From CAYQNU01 sp964419055 (GTDB lineage: Bacteria > Bacteroidota > Bacteroidia > Flavobacteriales_D > Parvicellaceae): a stretch of 64,000 nt of DNA. Where the stretch lies: the NCBI GenBank assembly GCA_964419055.1, contig CAYQNU010000006.1, positions 132,174 through 196,173 on the forward strand, written 5' to 3'. The translations under genes were made by a program, and so were the position numbers. Below, in pieces: positions 1-9,985 of the stretch. Within the stretch, counting starts at the first letter, position 1; the number at the start of each line of letters is the position of its first letter. Below the pieces are notes generated by a model, which had not been told where the DNA came from, ran no database searches, and was given only the letters and a program-made list of their open reading frames with translations.

Positions 1-1
1 T

Positions 2-2596
2 TCTTCAGTTAGAGGAACTCCATCATCAGCCAATTCAATTCGTGCTTTTTCGACTTCCGCTTTTGTTTCAGGAGGTATTTGGCAATCAAACACATTAACT
101 GAAATTTTGAACGGTACTTTTACTGCAGCAATACCTAATGCTAATCATTCACCAACAACCCTTCAATATATAAGATTAGGGGCTCACGTAAATGGTTTAA
201 GTCATTATACAGGTCATTTGGGTGAATTCATTGTTTATAACACGCCATTGAATAGAGCACAATCAATTATAGTGTCTAACTATTTAAATGCTAAGTATAA
301 CATAGCTATGTCTGCTAATAGTAAGTATTCATTTGGTTCAACTCATGGTTTAGAGTTGGCAGGAATAGGAAGAGAAGATGCTTCAAATGAACATTTAGCA
401 GCTAGAGGTACAGGAATAATTGAAGTTACATCATCTTCTTTAGATGATGGAGATTATTTATTATGGGCTCATGATAATGGTGCTTTAACTACTACAACAA
501 CAAATGTTCCTACAGATTATACTACAACAAGTGGTGAAAGAATATCAAGAATTTGGAGATTTGGAGAGACGGGTGAAACCGATGACATTACTATTACTTT
601 TGACTTGACAGGAATTGAATTTGCTGATGAATTTGATTATCATTTATTTATTGATAGCGATGGTGATTTCACAAATGCAACCTTAATTGATGGTGTTCCA
701 AATGGAAGTATCATTTCTTTTTCGGTTGATGGATCTCAATTGAGTAATGGGGCTTTTGTTACCATTGGAAGTGGTCAAAAATTAATTAGAAGTATTACGC
801 CAGGTGATTGGAATCAAACCACAACTTGGGATTGTGCTTGTATTCCTGCTGCCCCATTTGCAGTTTATATTACTGATGGAAATCCTGTTGATGTAAGTGA
901 TAATCAGACAGTCGAAAGAATAATCATTGACCCATCTTCTCAATTAACATTATTGTCAGGAGCTAGCCTTTCTGTATCAGGAAATGTTACAAATATGGGG
1001 ACAATTAGTTCAGATATTAGTGGTTTAATTACATTAAATGGAACTTCAAGTCAATTAATAGATGGAGGAGGAACAAATAATTTAGGTTCATTAACACTAA
1101 ATAATGCTTTAGGAGTTACATTTTCAAGTTGTATTTCCACTTTAACAGATGTATTAACATTATCTCAGGGTGCAATTGATTTTGGTAATACGTTATTCAC
1201 TTTTGCATCTAGTGCTTCTGGAACGGCTTCAATTGGAGTAATTGGAGGAACTGCTTCGGTTACTGGAACCGGAAATATGCGAGTTCAACGATTTATAGCT
1301 GGAGGAGATGCTGGGTATAGAAATATTGGTACACCACTTACATCAATGCCATTAAGTGAATGGGACGATGAAATTTTTATAAGTGGACCTGGATTTCCTG
1401 ATGGTTGTGCTTTTTCGAGTGCAGGTTGTTTTCTTTCTGCAAGATATTGGAGGTCGGATCTACAAGCATACAGAGGCTTCGCAGATGTTGATTCAATGCT
1501 ATTGAATGGATTTGGGTTAGAACTATTTTTAGGGGATAATTTAACTAGTTTTGGTGCAAACACATTAACATCTTTTGGTACGCCTAATTTCTCTCAAAGT
1601 ACAAATATAACGGTAAGAAATCAATGGAATTTGATAAGTAATCCATTCTTAAGCCCTATTGATTATGATAATGTTATTAAAAATGGTTCTACTGGTAATT
1701 ATTTTTATGTTATTAATCCATCTACTAATCAATTTGAATATTGGGATGGCGATGCTGCTGATGCATCTGTTTCGAATTTTGATAATGGAATTATTTCCCC
1801 TTTTCAAGGGTTTTGGGTTTTCCATTCAGGTGCAACTTCAACATTAACATTTAATCAATCTTCTAAAAGTGTAGGATCAACTGATTTGTTTTTCAAAAAT
1901 CATATTGTGAATCAAAACACAAATGCCTTACAAATAACCTTAATTGATGATCAAAAAACCACAGATTGTAAAATAAAAATAGGTTCTATCTATTCTAATA
2001 GTATTGATGAAGCTGATATTAGAAAGTTACCCTTTGAGATTAATCCAAATATGGCTGTTTTCACACTTTCAAATGATAGTGTTGATTTAAAAGTAAATTC
2101 AATAAATGAATCTGAAAATTGTTTTTTTGTTCCAATTCTTGTTGATGTTACTCACGAAGGAATTTACAACTTAAAATTTGATAATTTGCCTGAGCAAACG
2201 AATGTATTTTTAATGGATAATGTATTAGGGACAAAGTCATTAATTAAAAATGGTAAAACGATTGCTTTTCAAGCATATGAAAATGAGTTGTTACGTATTA
2301 ATCGTTTTTCATTACTTTTTGAAAATAATTTGGGATGTGGGTCTGTATCACAGTCAACTGAAAAAAGTGATGTAAATATGTATGTTGATAATACAGATTT
2401 GAATATAAATATTGAAGGCGAACAGAATGATTATTCAGTGCAAATAGTAAATTTATTGGGTCAAAATATTTTAAATTCAACGGTATCTAATATTTCTAAA
2501 GTTGATATTTCTGAGTTAAATTCAGGTGTTTATTTGGTTAATATTCTTACAATAGAAGGTGTAATAATTGACACTAAAAAGATATTCGTTAAATAA
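2..2596 (+). CDS. T9SS-secreted surface protein, C-terminal part (5' end outside window)
   Basis: The frame is open from base 2 with no stop, so the gene begins upstream; the first possible start inside the window (TTG at 107) is only internal. The visible part opens with the end of a LamG/concanavalin-like domain (motif GEFIVYNTPLN, then YLNAKYNI). A beta-rich segment of the type that follows such domains in Bacteroidetes proteins comes next, then a GDWNQTTTW repeat-like start and a long Ser/Thr/Gly-rich stretch. The last 70 or so residues match a type A T9SS sorting domain: an LLGQ motif, SGVYLV, and a basic end (KKIFVK). The protein is expected to be exported through the outer membrane and anchored or released. 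The ligand is unknown. It ends 2 bp before legB. Confidence 0.85.
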   Translation, partial: SSVRGTPSSANSIRAFSTSAFVSGGIWQSNTLTEILNGTFTAAIPNANHSPTTLQYIRLGAHVNGLSHYTGHLGEFIVYNTPLNRAQSIIVSNYLNAKYNIAMSANSKYSFGSTHGLELAGIGREDASNEHLAARGTGIIEVTSSSLDDGDYLLWAHDNGALTTTTTNVPTDYTTTSGERISRIWRFGETGETDDITITFDLTGIEFADEFDYHLFIDSDGDFTNATLIDGVPNGSIISFSVDGSQLSNGAFVTIGSGQKLIRSITPGDWNQTTTWDCACIPAAPFAVYITDGNPVDVSDNQTVERIIIDPSSQLTLLSGASLSVSGNVTNMGTISSDISGLITLNGTSSQLIDGGGTNNLGSLTLNNALGVTFSSCISTLTDVLTLSQGAIDFGNTLFTFASSASGTASIGVIGGTASVTGTGNMRVQRFIAGGDAGYRNIGTPLTSMPLSEWDDEIFISGPGFPDGCAFSSAGCFLSARYWRSDLQAYRGFADVDSMLLNGFGLELFLGDNLTSFGANTLTSFGTPNFSQSTNITVRNQWNLISNPFLSPIDYDNVIKNGSTGNYFYVINPSTNQFEYWDGDAADASVSNFDNGIISPFQGFWVFHSGATSTLTFNQSSKSVGSTDLFFKNHIVNQNTNALQITLIDDQKTTDCKIKIGSIYSNSIDEADIRKLPFEINPNMAVFTLSNDSVDLKVNSINESENCFFVPILVDVTHEGIYNLKFDNLPEQTNVFLMDNVLGTKSLIKNGKTIAFQAYENELLRINRFSLLFENNLGCGSVSQSTEKSDVNMYVDNTDLNINIEGEQNDYSVQIVNLLGQNILNSTVSNISKVDISELNSGVYLVNILTIEGVIIDTKKIFVK

Positions 2597-2598
2597 TT

Positions 2599-3576
2599 AT
2601 GAAGGTACTGGTTACAGGTGCTGATGGTTTTATAGGCAGTCACTTAGTAGAGAAGTTGGTAAATGATGGTTTTGAAGTGTCAGCTTTTGTTTATTATAAC
2701 TCAAATAATTCTTGGGGTTGGTTAGATAGTTTCTCAAAAGATATCATTGATAAAATCAATATTATTTCAGGAGATATTAGAGATTACAATTCTGTCTTAA
2801 ATGCTGTAAAGGGTAATGAAATTATTTATCATCTAGCTGCTTTAATTGCAATACCATACAGTTATGTAGCCCCTGATTCATACGTACAAACAAATATTTC
2901 AGGAACACTAAATGTATTAATGGCTAGTAAAGCCTGTAGTGTAAAAAGAGTTTTAATAACCTCCACTTCTGAAGTTTATGGTACTGCCTTGTATGTACCA
3001 ATAGATGAAAAACATCCTAAACAAGGTCAATCCCCTTATTCAGCTACTAAAATTGGGGCAGATGCTTTAGCGGAATCTTTCTACCGAAGTTTTAATTTGC
3101 CCATTACCATTGTTCGCCCTTTTAACACTTTTGGACCTCGACAATCGGCTAGAGCGGTAATTCCAACCATAATTACACAGTTATTATCTGGGAGTCAGGA
3201 ATTAAAGTTAGGTGCTTTAAATCCAACTAGAGATTTAGTGTATGTGAAAGACACCGTGAATGGCTTTATTGAAATTGCTCGAAGTGAAGCCTTAATTGGA
3301 CAAGAAGTTAATATTGCTACAAATTCCGAAATTAGTATTGGTGAAGTTTGTCATTTAATTCAAAAAACAATGGGTACTAAAGCCCAAATTATTTCTGATG
3401 AAATTCGTTTAAGGCCTGAAAAAAGTGAGGTTAATCGACTTTTTGGCGACAATTCAAATTTGCTAAATAACTCCAATTGGAAACAAAACTATTCATTTGA
3501 AGATGGATTAATTGAAACCATTGATTGGATGAAAAAGAATTTACATTATTATAAGCCAAACCTGTATAATGTTTAA
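2599..3576 (+). CDS. legB: NAD-dependent 4,6-dehydratase, legionaminic acid pathway (LegB)
   Basis: This is an extended short-chain dehydrogenase of 325 residues, the usual length. It has the Rossmann motif GADGFIG (residues 7-13) and the catalytic Tyr147-x3-Lys151 in PYSATK. The N-terminus closely resembles LegB proteins, which convert a nucleotide-linked GlcNAc (GDP-GlcNAc in Campylobacter) to the 4-keto-6-deoxy sugar. The next gene is the matching aminotransferase, as in known leg operons. The ATG sits 2 bp after the upstream T9SS gene. I infer the GDP form from the PtmE-like gene at 9986; a UDP substrate is not excluded. Confidence 0.9.
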   Translation: MKVLVTGADGFIGSHLVEKLVNDGFEVSAFVYYNSNNSWGWLDSFSKDIIDKINIISGDIRDYNSVLNAVKGNEIIYHLAALIAIPYSYVAPDSYVQTNISGTLNVLMASKACSVKRVLITSTSEVYGTALYVPIDEKHPKQGQSPYSATKIGADALAESFYRSFNLPITIVRPFNTFGPRQSARAVIPTIITQLLSGSQELKLGALNPTRDLVYVKDTVNGFIEIARSEALIGQEVNIATNSEISIGEVCHLIQKTMGTKAQIISDEIRLRPEKSEVNRLFGDNSNLLNNSNWKQNYSFEDGLIETIDWMKKNLHYYKPNLYNV

Positions 3577-3581
3577 TAATA

Positions 3582-4733
3582 ATGACTAATTTTTTTCAGG
3601 ATACTGTTCAATTTATCAGAAAAATTTATGATAAAAAAGAAGGATTTATTCCTTTGCATGAACCAAAATTTATTGGGAATGAAAAAAAATATGTGTTGGA
3701 TTGCATTGATTCTACTTATGTGTCTTCAGTTGGAAAATATGTAGATGAATTTGAACAACAATTTGCTAAATATACCGGTGCGAACTATGCTGTAGCCATC
3801 GTAAACGGAACTTCTGCTTTACACCTTTCTTTGATTGCTTGTGGAGTTCAATCTAATGATTTAGTAATTACACAACCCATTTCATTCGTAGCCACAGCAA
3901 ACTCAATAACGTATACAGGGGCTCAACCTTTATTTATTGATGTTGATATGGACACGTTATCATTGAGTCCAAGTAAAATGTTAGGTTTTCTTAAAGATAA
4001 TACAATTATTAATAAAGAAGGATATTGTGAATTTGTAAAAACAAAACAAATAATTCGCGCCTGTGTTCCCATGCACACATTTGGTTTATCTGGAAGAATA
4101 GATGAACTTTTGAATATTTGTAATGAGTATAATATTGTATTAATTGAAGATGCTGCAGAATCTATTGGTACCACTTTTAATGGTCGACATTCGGGAACTT
4201 ATGGAAAATGTGGTACTTTTAGTTTTAATGGAAATAAAACCATTACAGCTGGAGGAGGAGGAGCCATTATAACTAATGACGAAAAATTGGCAAAATACTT
4301 AAAACATTTATCTACACAAGCAAAAATCCCTCATAGTTGGGAATTTAATCACGATCTTATAGGATATAATTACAGAATGCCTAATTTGAATGCAGCGTTG
4401 TTGTTAGCTCAATTAGAAAACGTTGACTTTTTTATTTCCAAAAAGAGGGAAAAGGCTCAGTTATACCAAGAACATTTTGATAGTAAAGATGGATATATGG
4501 TTAAGGAACTTACTAACACGGTTTCTAATTATTGGTTAAATGCTTTGATTTTGGATGATAGACACATTAGAGATGAGTTTTTGGCTTACGCAAATAAAAA
4601 CGGTGTAATGGTTAGACCAATTTGGAATTTATTAACTCAGTTGGAACCTTTTAAAAATTGTTTTCAGGGTGATTTATCTAATGCTATTTTTTTAGAAAAT
4701 CGTGTCGTAAATTTGCCTAGTAGTATAAATTAG
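3582..4733 (+). CDS. legC: LegC-family PLP aminotransferase
   Basis: This is a DegT/DnrJ/EryC1/StrS-family aminotransferase of 383 residues. The PLP lysine is probably Lys219 in FSFNGNKT, followed by the Gly-rich TAGGGGA, and the cofactor-binding IEDAAES lies near 188-194. The N-terminus (IPLHEP, then STYVSSVGKYVDEFE) is characteristic of LegC, which adds the 4-amino group to the keto sugar made by LegB. It starts 5 bp after legB, so the two are almost certainly co-transcribed. Confidence 0.9.
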   Translation: MTNFFQDTVQFIRKIYDKKEGFIPLHEPKFIGNEKKYVLDCIDSTYVSSVGKYVDEFEQQFAKYTGANYAVAIVNGTSALHLSLIACGVQSNDLVITQPISFVATANSITYTGAQPLFIDVDMDTLSLSPSKMLGFLKDNTIINKEGYCEFVKTKQIIRACVPMHTFGLSGRIDELLNICNEYNIVLIEDAAESIGTTFNGRHSGTYGKCGTFSFNGNKTITAGGGGAIITNDEKLAKYLKHLSTQAKIPHSWEFNHDLIGYNYRMPNLNAALLLAQLENVDFFISKKREKAQLYQEHFDSKDGYMVKELTNTVSNYWLNALILDDRHIRDEFLAYANKNGVMVRPIWNLLTQLEPFKNCFQGDLSNAIFLENRVVNLPSSIN

Positions 4734-4740
4734 TGAAGTT

Positions 4741-5385
4741 ATGAAAAAACTAATTTTAATAGGAGCAGGTGGTCATTGCAAAACAGTTATTGAAATTATA
4801 CAACAAAATAATGATTATGAAATTTGTGGAATTTTAGATAAATCAGATGTTCAAAAAACTTTATTAGGAATAAATATTCTTGGAACAGATGATTTGATAG
4901 AAGAACTCATTCAAAAAGAATATGTATTTCATATAACTGTGGGGCAGCTCTCTTCTAATTTAAAAAGAGTTACTATTTATAATAAAGTAAAAAAGCTTGG
5001 AGGACAACTGGTAAATATTATCTCTTCAAAAGCAATGGTGTCTAACTATGCAGAATTAGGTCAAGGAATTTTTATAGGTCACAATGCAGTGGTAAATACC
5101 GGTGCTAAAATAGGTGATAACACGTTAATTAATACAGCGTCAATTATTGAACATGATTCTATCATTGGTGAACATTGTCATATAGCTACTCAAGCAATAG
5201 TGAATGCAGATTGTATTGTTGAATCGAATTGTTTTTTAAGTAGTAATGTAGTTGTAAACAGAGGGTTAAATATTAGAAATAATATCTCTGTTGGATCGGG
5301 TTCTGTTGTTACCAAAGATTTAATGATTGAAAATGGACTTTACATTGGGGTGCCTGCCATTTTGAAAAAAGAACTAAAACTATGA
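4741..5385 (+). CDS. NeuD/PglD-type sugar acyltransferase (LegH-like)
   Basis: A 214-residue protein with an N-terminal Rossmann-like PglD_N domain (LILIGAGGHCKTVIE) and a C-terminal left-handed beta-helix of hexapeptide repeats (LGQGIFIGHNAVVNTGAKIGD and onward). This is the architecture of NeuD/PglD acetyl-CoA-dependent acyltransferases. Placed between legC and legI, it most likely N-acetylates the 4-amino sugar (the LegH step). An O-acetyltransferase role like that of NeuD on the finished acid is the main alternative. Its stop overlaps the legI start by 4 bp, indicating translational coupling. Confidence 0.8.
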   Translation: MKKLILIGAGGHCKTVIEIIQQNNDYEICGILDKSDVQKTLLGINILGTDDLIEELIQKEYVFHITVGQLSSNLKRVTIYNKVKKLGGQLVNIISSKAMVSNYAELGQGIFIGHNAVVNTGAKIGDNTLINTASIIEHDSIIGEHCHIATQAIVNADCIVESNCFLSSNVVVNRGLNIRNNISVGSGSVVTKDLMIENGLYIGVPAILKKELKL

Positions 5386-6398
5386 AAACAATAATAATTG
5401 CTGAAGCAGGTGTAAATCATAATGGGGACTTAAAATTAGCTAAAAAGTTAATAGATATTGCCGATGAATCAGGAGCAGACTTTGTTAAATTTCAAACATT
5501 TAATACAGAATTTTTAGTTTCAAAAGGAGCTCAAAAATCGGAATATCAAAAAATAAATACAAAAGATGCAGATGATTCTCAATTTAAAATGCTCAAAAAC
5601 TTAGAGCTTTCAGATGACGATCATATTGAGTTATATAATTATTGTAAAGGCAAAAGGATTAAGTTTATCTCAAGCCCATTTGATGATAGAAGTATTTCAT
5701 TTTTAAATGATTTGGGTATTGAACTTTTTAAAATTCCAAGTGGCGAAATAACCAATTTCCCATATTTAAAAAAAATTGCACAATGTAAAAAGCCAATAAT
5801 ATTGTCAACAGGTATGGCTACTATAGAAGAAATTCAAAACGCAGTTTCATTATTTGAAAATGTAGGTGTAAATAAAAAAGAAATTACTGTATTACATTGT
5901 AATTCTGATTATCCTACAAATTTAGAAGATGTTAACTTAAGAGCTATGTTAGACATCAAAGAAAAGTTCGATATCAACATTGGTTATTCTGATCATACTT
6001 TAGGTATAGAGGTTTCATTAGCAGCGGTAGCTTTAGGAGCCAAAGTCATAGAAAAGCATTTTACTATTGATCCTTTAATGGCCGGTCCTGATCATAAAGC
6101 ATCTCTTGGACCAAATGAGTTAAATCAGCTGGTTAGTTCAATTAGAGCAATTGAAAAATCGATGAGTGGTTCTGGAAAAAAAATACCTACAGAAAGTGAA
6201 CTTAAAAACAAAATTAATGCTCGAAAAAGTATTCATTATCAATGCGATTTAAAGAAAAATCACATTTTACAAGAAACTGATATTGTTATGCTACGACCTG
6301 GAAATGGAGTTAGTCCTATTCATTTTGAGAAATTTATCGGCAAAAAGTTGACAAATGATGTTTTAAAATTTGATATGCTAAATGAATCAGATTTTTAA
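5382..6398 (+). CDS. legI: N,N'-diacetyllegionaminic acid synthase, NeuB family (LegI)
   Basis: This 338-residue synthase condenses the 6-deoxy-mannosamine-type sugar with phosphoenolpyruvate. All expected NeuB motifs are present: AEAGVNHNG, VKFQ, FKIPSGE, STGMA, HCNSDYP, GYSDHT and EKHF (the two metal-binding histidines), then GPDH. The C-terminal SAF/antifreeze-like domain keeps RPGNGV. The gene is the reference against which the divergent paralogue at 11040 stands out. It overlaps the upstream acyltransferase by 4 bp. Legionaminate rather than neuraminate is inferred from the legB/legC context. Confidence 0.88.
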   Translation: MKTIIIAEAGVNHNGDLKLAKKLIDIADESGADFVKFQTFNTEFLVSKGAQKSEYQKINTKDADDSQFKMLKNLELSDDDHIELYNYCKGKRIKFISSPFDDRSISFLNDLGIELFKIPSGEITNFPYLKKIAQCKKPIILSTGMATIEEIQNAVSLFENVGVNKKEITVLHCNSDYPTNLEDVNLRAMLDIKEKFDINIGYSDHTLGIEVSLAAVALGAKVIEKHFTIDPLMAGPDHKASLGPNELNQLVSSIRAIEKSMSGSGKKIPTESELKNKINARKSIHYQCDLKKNHILQETDIVMLRPGNGVSPIHFEKFIGKKLTNDVLKFDMLNESDF

Positions 6399-6401
6399 TT
6401 T

Positions 6402-7355
6402 ATGGAGATTTGTAACTACAAAGACGGTGACGAAGAAGCAATTTTGAAATTGTTTAAATTGGCATTTGGAAAAGAATTGTCTATAGATTTTTGGAATTGG
6501 AGATTTAAAAATAATCCGTGTAAAAAAGTTGAAAATGAAATCCTCTTAATGTGGGAAAACAATCAACTAATTGGTCATTATGCTGTTTCCTCTATTGAAC
6601 TAGGTTATAAAGATAAAATTATTGAAGGTTGTTTATCAATGACGACTATGACCCACCCTAATTATGCTGGAAAAGGTATTATGCATCAATTAGCAACTAA
6701 ATTGTATCAAGATTTAGCTCAAAATAATGTTAATCTAGTTATTGGATTTCCAAATAAAAATTCACACTATGCTTTTATCAATAAATTAAATTGGACTGAT
6801 AATCAGTTATTACCGAATATAAGTGTTGAATGTAAATCATTAATTAACTTTCCTAAATCTGAATACGTTTTGAGTTCTCAATTTACAGAAATTCATCAAA
6901 ACAAACTTTCAGAAAATAATGAAAAAACTATTGAAGTTTTTAAGTCAATGAACTATTTAAATTGGAGATATATGCTACATCCTTCAAATAAATACTTCAT
7001 TATAGAAAGCCTCAAATTCCCTTCTAATTTTGTAGTTATAAAATTTTATAAATCATTGACAATTAGCGATGTATTTGAAATTGATATAGTAGAATTAGGT
7101 TTCATTAATCAATATGAAGTTTTGGTTGATATTGTAGGATGTTTAAATAGATATATATATGATGTTAAAATCAATGTAAATTCAATAAATACTTTTTTAT
7201 CTTTGTACGATAAACGGTTCACTTTGTTTGAAAAAGCTGGTTTTAAAATGGGTAATCCGCTTACCTTTTTCGGTTTTAAAAATCTGATGGGATTACCTTT
7301 ATCAAATGATTCAACAGATTGGAGAATTTATATGGGTGATTCAGATGTATATTAA
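6402..7355 (+). CDS. GNAT-family N-acyltransferase
   Basis: A 317-residue protein whose first 150 residues form a GNAT fold. They include DGDEEAILKLFKLAFG at the start and an acetyl-CoA loop region, HPNYAGKGIMHQLA. The second half is an extension without recognised motifs. Lying between legI and legG with 3-bp and 2-bp gaps, it is expected to acylate an amino group on the legionaminate precursor or product. The acyl group cannot be told from sequence. With the PIG-L deacetylase at 9310 it could exchange one acyl group for another. Confidence 0.72.
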   Translation: MEICNYKDGDEEAILKLFKLAFGKELSIDFWNWRFKNNPCKKVENEILLMWENNQLIGHYAVSSIELGYKDKIIEGCLSMTTMTHPNYAGKGIMHQLATKLYQDLAQNNVNLVIGFPNKNSHYAFINKLNWTDNQLLPNISVECKSLINFPKSEYVLSSQFTEIHQNKLSENNEKTIEVFKSMNYLNWRYMLHPSNKYFIIESLKFPSNFVVIKFYKSLTISDVFEIDIVELGFINQYEVLVDIVGCLNRYIYDVKINVNSINTFLSLYDKRFTLFEKAGFKMGNPLTFFGFKNLMGLPLSNDSTDWRIYMGDSDVY

Positions 7356-7357
7356 TT

Positions 7358-8530
7358 ATGAGTGTTAAAAGAAAAATAATTGCTGTTTCAGGTGCTCGAT
7401 CAGAATATGATTTGATGTCCAGTATTTATAAAACACTTCAAAACGATACTCGGTTTAATTTTGGAATAATTATAACAGGACCTCATCTTTCGCCAACTTA
7501 CGGACTTACTGCAAACCAAATTGAAAATGATGAGCTAAAAATAATAGATAAAATCTATAACTTTATAGATTCAAATGAAAAACTAACCCGAGTAATTTCA
7601 ATAGGAAATCAAATAACACAATTAGGTTATGTATTGGAGAGAGAAAAACCTGATATTGTTTTAGTCTGTGGGGATCGTGAAGAGTCAATAACAGTAACCT
7701 TAGTGTGCGCACATTTAAATATTGCAGTTGCTCATTTTTTTGGTGGAGACATTGCCAAAGATGGTAATATTGATAATTCTGTAAGATATGCAGCTTCAAA
7801 ATTTGCTCATATACATTTTCCAGCCATCGAAGAACATCGAAAAACTCTTTTGAGGTTGGGGGAAGTGAGTGAAAATATATTTGTGGTCGGAAACCCAGCG
7901 ATTGAACGATTCATTACTGAAGAACAATTATCAAAAAATGAACTCTCGACAAGATTAAATTGTACAGATGACTTTTTAAATGATTATTGTGTTTTGATTC
8001 AACATCCAATAATTACCGAATTAGCCTATCAAAAAGAACACATAACGATTACGTTAGATTCCATATTAAAGTCAAATCAAAAATGTTTTATAAATTATCC
8101 CAACTCAGATGCGGGTTCTATGGATATTATTAATGTAATTAACGAATTTGCTTCAAATCATCCAGATAAATTTCATCGGTTTAAAAATTTAGACCGCACA
8201 ACGTATGTTAATTTGTTGAGAAATGCCCGATATTTAATAGGGAATTCAAGTTCAGGACTTTTAGAAGCTCCTTCTATTGGATTACCAGCTATAAACGTTG
8301 GCTCTAGACAACGAGATAGAATTCATGGTGATAATGTCATTTTTGTAAATAATGTTGAAAGTGAAATTTTAGAAGCAATACAAAAAGTTTTATTTGACAA
8401 TGACTTTATTACGAAAGTGAACAACAAACACAATCCCTATGGAGATGGAAATACTACTACTAAAGTAGTTGATGTTCTAGCAACTATTGAAATAAATCAA
8501 ACACTCATTCATAAAAATATAACCTATTAA
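7358..8530 (+). CDS. legG: Hydrolysing UDP-sugar 2-epimerase (LegG/NeuC family)
   Basis: A 390-residue member of the hydrolysing UDP-GlcNAc 2-epimerase family. It starts IIAVSGARSEYDLM and carries VCGDREES, HFFGGD, VVGNPAIERF and the nucleotide-binding GNSSSGLLEAP. In legionaminate synthesis LegG removes the nucleotide and inverts C2 to give the substrate of LegI. It is separated by 2 bp from the GNAT gene and 9 bp from the methyltransferase. NeuC acting on UDP-GlcNAc would look similar; the legB/legC context favours LegG. Confidence 0.88.
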   Translation: MSVKRKIIAVSGARSEYDLMSSIYKTLQNDTRFNFGIIITGPHLSPTYGLTANQIENDELKIIDKIYNFIDSNEKLTRVISIGNQITQLGYVLEREKPDIVLVCGDREESITVTLVCAHLNIAVAHFFGGDIAKDGNIDNSVRYAASKFAHIHFPAIEEHRKTLLRLGEVSENIFVVGNPAIERFITEEQLSKNELSTRLNCTDDFLNDYCVLIQHPIITELAYQKEHITITLDSILKSNQKCFINYPNSDAGSMDIINVINEFASNHPDKFHRFKNLDRTTYVNLLRNARYLIGNSSSGLLEAPSIGLPAINVGSRQRDRIHGDNVIFVNNVESEILEAIQKVLFDNDFITKVNNKHNPYGDGNTTTKVVDVLATIEINQTLIHKNITY

Positions 8531-8539
8531 ATAATTAAA

Positions 8540-9295
8540 ATGGAAAATTCTTTTAATCTATTAATAAAAAAAACAACTGAAGAAAAGGAAGCTGCATCTA
8601 CAATTTTTTCTATGTTCGAGCAACATCCACTTCCTAAAGAAGAAATCTTAAAAAACCTTGGATTATTTGTTGACCGACAAACATTAAGTCGTTTTTTATT
8701 TATGAATGAAATGTACCAACGTATCATTTCAATAAATGGAAGTGTAATAGAATTTGGAACCAGATGGGGTCAAAATTTGGCTTTATTTGAAAATCTTAGG
8801 GGAATATATGAACCTTTCAATTACACACGCAAAATCATAGCATTTGATACATTTGAAGGTTTCCCGTCTGTTCATCCAAAAGATGGCACAGATGAAAATG
8901 TATTTAAAGGTGCTTATGCAGTTTCAAAAAATTATGAAGATTATTTGTATAATTTATTAAGTTGTCACAAAAAGAATAATCCAATTTCTCATATTAACAA
9001 TATCGAATTGGTTAAAGGAAATGCCATTACAACTATAAAAAAATATGTAGAAAATCATCCGGAATTGATGATAGCTTTTGCATACTTTGATTTTGATATT
9101 TACGAACCTACGTATGAATGTTTAATGATGATAAAAGACCGATTAGTAAAAGGTGCTGTAATTGGTTTTGATGAACTCAATCATCCAAATTGGCCAGGTG
9201 AAACGTTAGCATTTAAAGAGGTGTTTGGTATTTCAAATTATAAAGTATACCGTTCCCCTTTTGCTTCATATAGTTCGTATATTGTTTTTGAATAA
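8540..9295 (+). CDS. TylF-like SAM-dependent methyltransferase
   Basis: A 251-residue protein with a TylF/macrocin O-methyltransferase-like core: VIEFGTRWGQNLALFENLRG (SAM site), IIAFDTFEGFPS, and the acidic metal-site-like stretch YFDFDIYEPTYECL followed by GFDELNHPNWPGE. It probably methylates a sugar hydroxyl or amine of the glycan. Sitting directly after legG, it suggests a methylated legionaminic acid or neighbouring sugar, but the acceptor cannot be deduced. Confidence 0.7.
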   Translation: MENSFNLLIKKTTEEKEAASTIFSMFEQHPLPKEEILKNLGLFVDRQTLSRFLFMNEMYQRIISINGSVIEFGTRWGQNLALFENLRGIYEPFNYTRKIIAFDTFEGFPSVHPKDGTDENVFKGAYAVSKNYEDYLYNLLSCHKKNNPISHINNIELVKGNAITTIKKYVENHPELMIAFAYFDFDIYEPTYECLMMIKDRLVKGAVIGFDELNHPNWPGETLAFKEVFGISNYKVYRSPFASYSSYIVFE

Positions 9296-9309
9296 ATTAC
9301 ATTTAAAGA

Positions 9310-9981
9310 ATGAAAAAAGTTGTAATTGTTTCAGCACATCCCGATGATGAAGCATTAGGTGCAGGAGGTACACTTCTAAAATATAAAAAACAAGGTTATT
9401 TAATTTATTGGATAATAGCCACACATGTGTTTGAAAGCCAAGGCTATTCACGATCTATAATTGAAAAACGTGAGGCGGAAATTGAAAAGGTGAAAAATGC
9501 TTTTGGCATTCAAGTAGTTTATAATTTGAAAATTCCTACAACAACATTGGATAGTAGTAATTTAAATAATTATGTTGGCTTAATTTCAACCATTTTTAAA
9601 GAAGTTCAACCTCAAATTATCCTTTTGCCTAATAGAAGTGACGCGCACTCTGATCATCGAATTTTATTTGATGCAGTTATGGCTTGCACAAAATCATTTC
9701 GTTATCCATCTATTGAGCAAGTGATGATGTATGAGTGTTTATCTGAAACAGAATTCGCTCCAGCTTTAATTGAAAATGTTTTTTTACCCAATTATTTTGT
9801 AGATATTTCTTCTTTTATGGATCAAAAAATTGAAGTATTAAAAATTTATTCTTCAGAATTAGGAGATCATCCTTTTCCACGTTCAATTGAAAATGTAAAA
9901 GCATTAGCTACATATAGAGGAGCATCAGTTGGTGTTCATTTTGCAGAAGCTTTTCAACTTTTAAAATTCATAGAAAAATAG
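9310..9981 (+). CDS. PIG-L/LmbE-family deacetylase
   Basis: A 223-residue PIG-L family zinc-dependent N-deacetylase. The metal motif AHPDDE is at residues 9-14 and the second metal histidine lies in SDAHSDHR. The family removes N-acetyl groups from sugars, either free or lipid- or nucleotide-linked. Here it stands between a methyltransferase and the PtmE-like gene. It could deacetylate GlcNAc or a nonulosonic acid so that the GNAT at 6402 can add another group. That role is inferred. Confidence 0.82.
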   Translation: MKKVVIVSAHPDDEALGAGGTLLKYKKQGYLIYWIIATHVFESQGYSRSIIEKREAEIEKVKNAFGIQVVYNLKIPTTTLDSSNLNNYVGLISTIFKEVQPQIILLPNRSDAHSDHRILFDAVMACTKSFRYPSIEQVMMYECLSETEFAPALIENVFLPNYFVDISSFMDQKIEVLKIYSSELGDHPFPRSIENVKALATYRGASVGVHFAEAFQLLKFIEK

Positions 9982-9985
9982 TAGT

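Noticed and set aside
1285..1563. Antisense open frame inside the T9SS cargo gene
   Set aside because: It lies wholly within a well-supported coding region and has no recognisable domain. The same applies to the other short antisense frames in the window.
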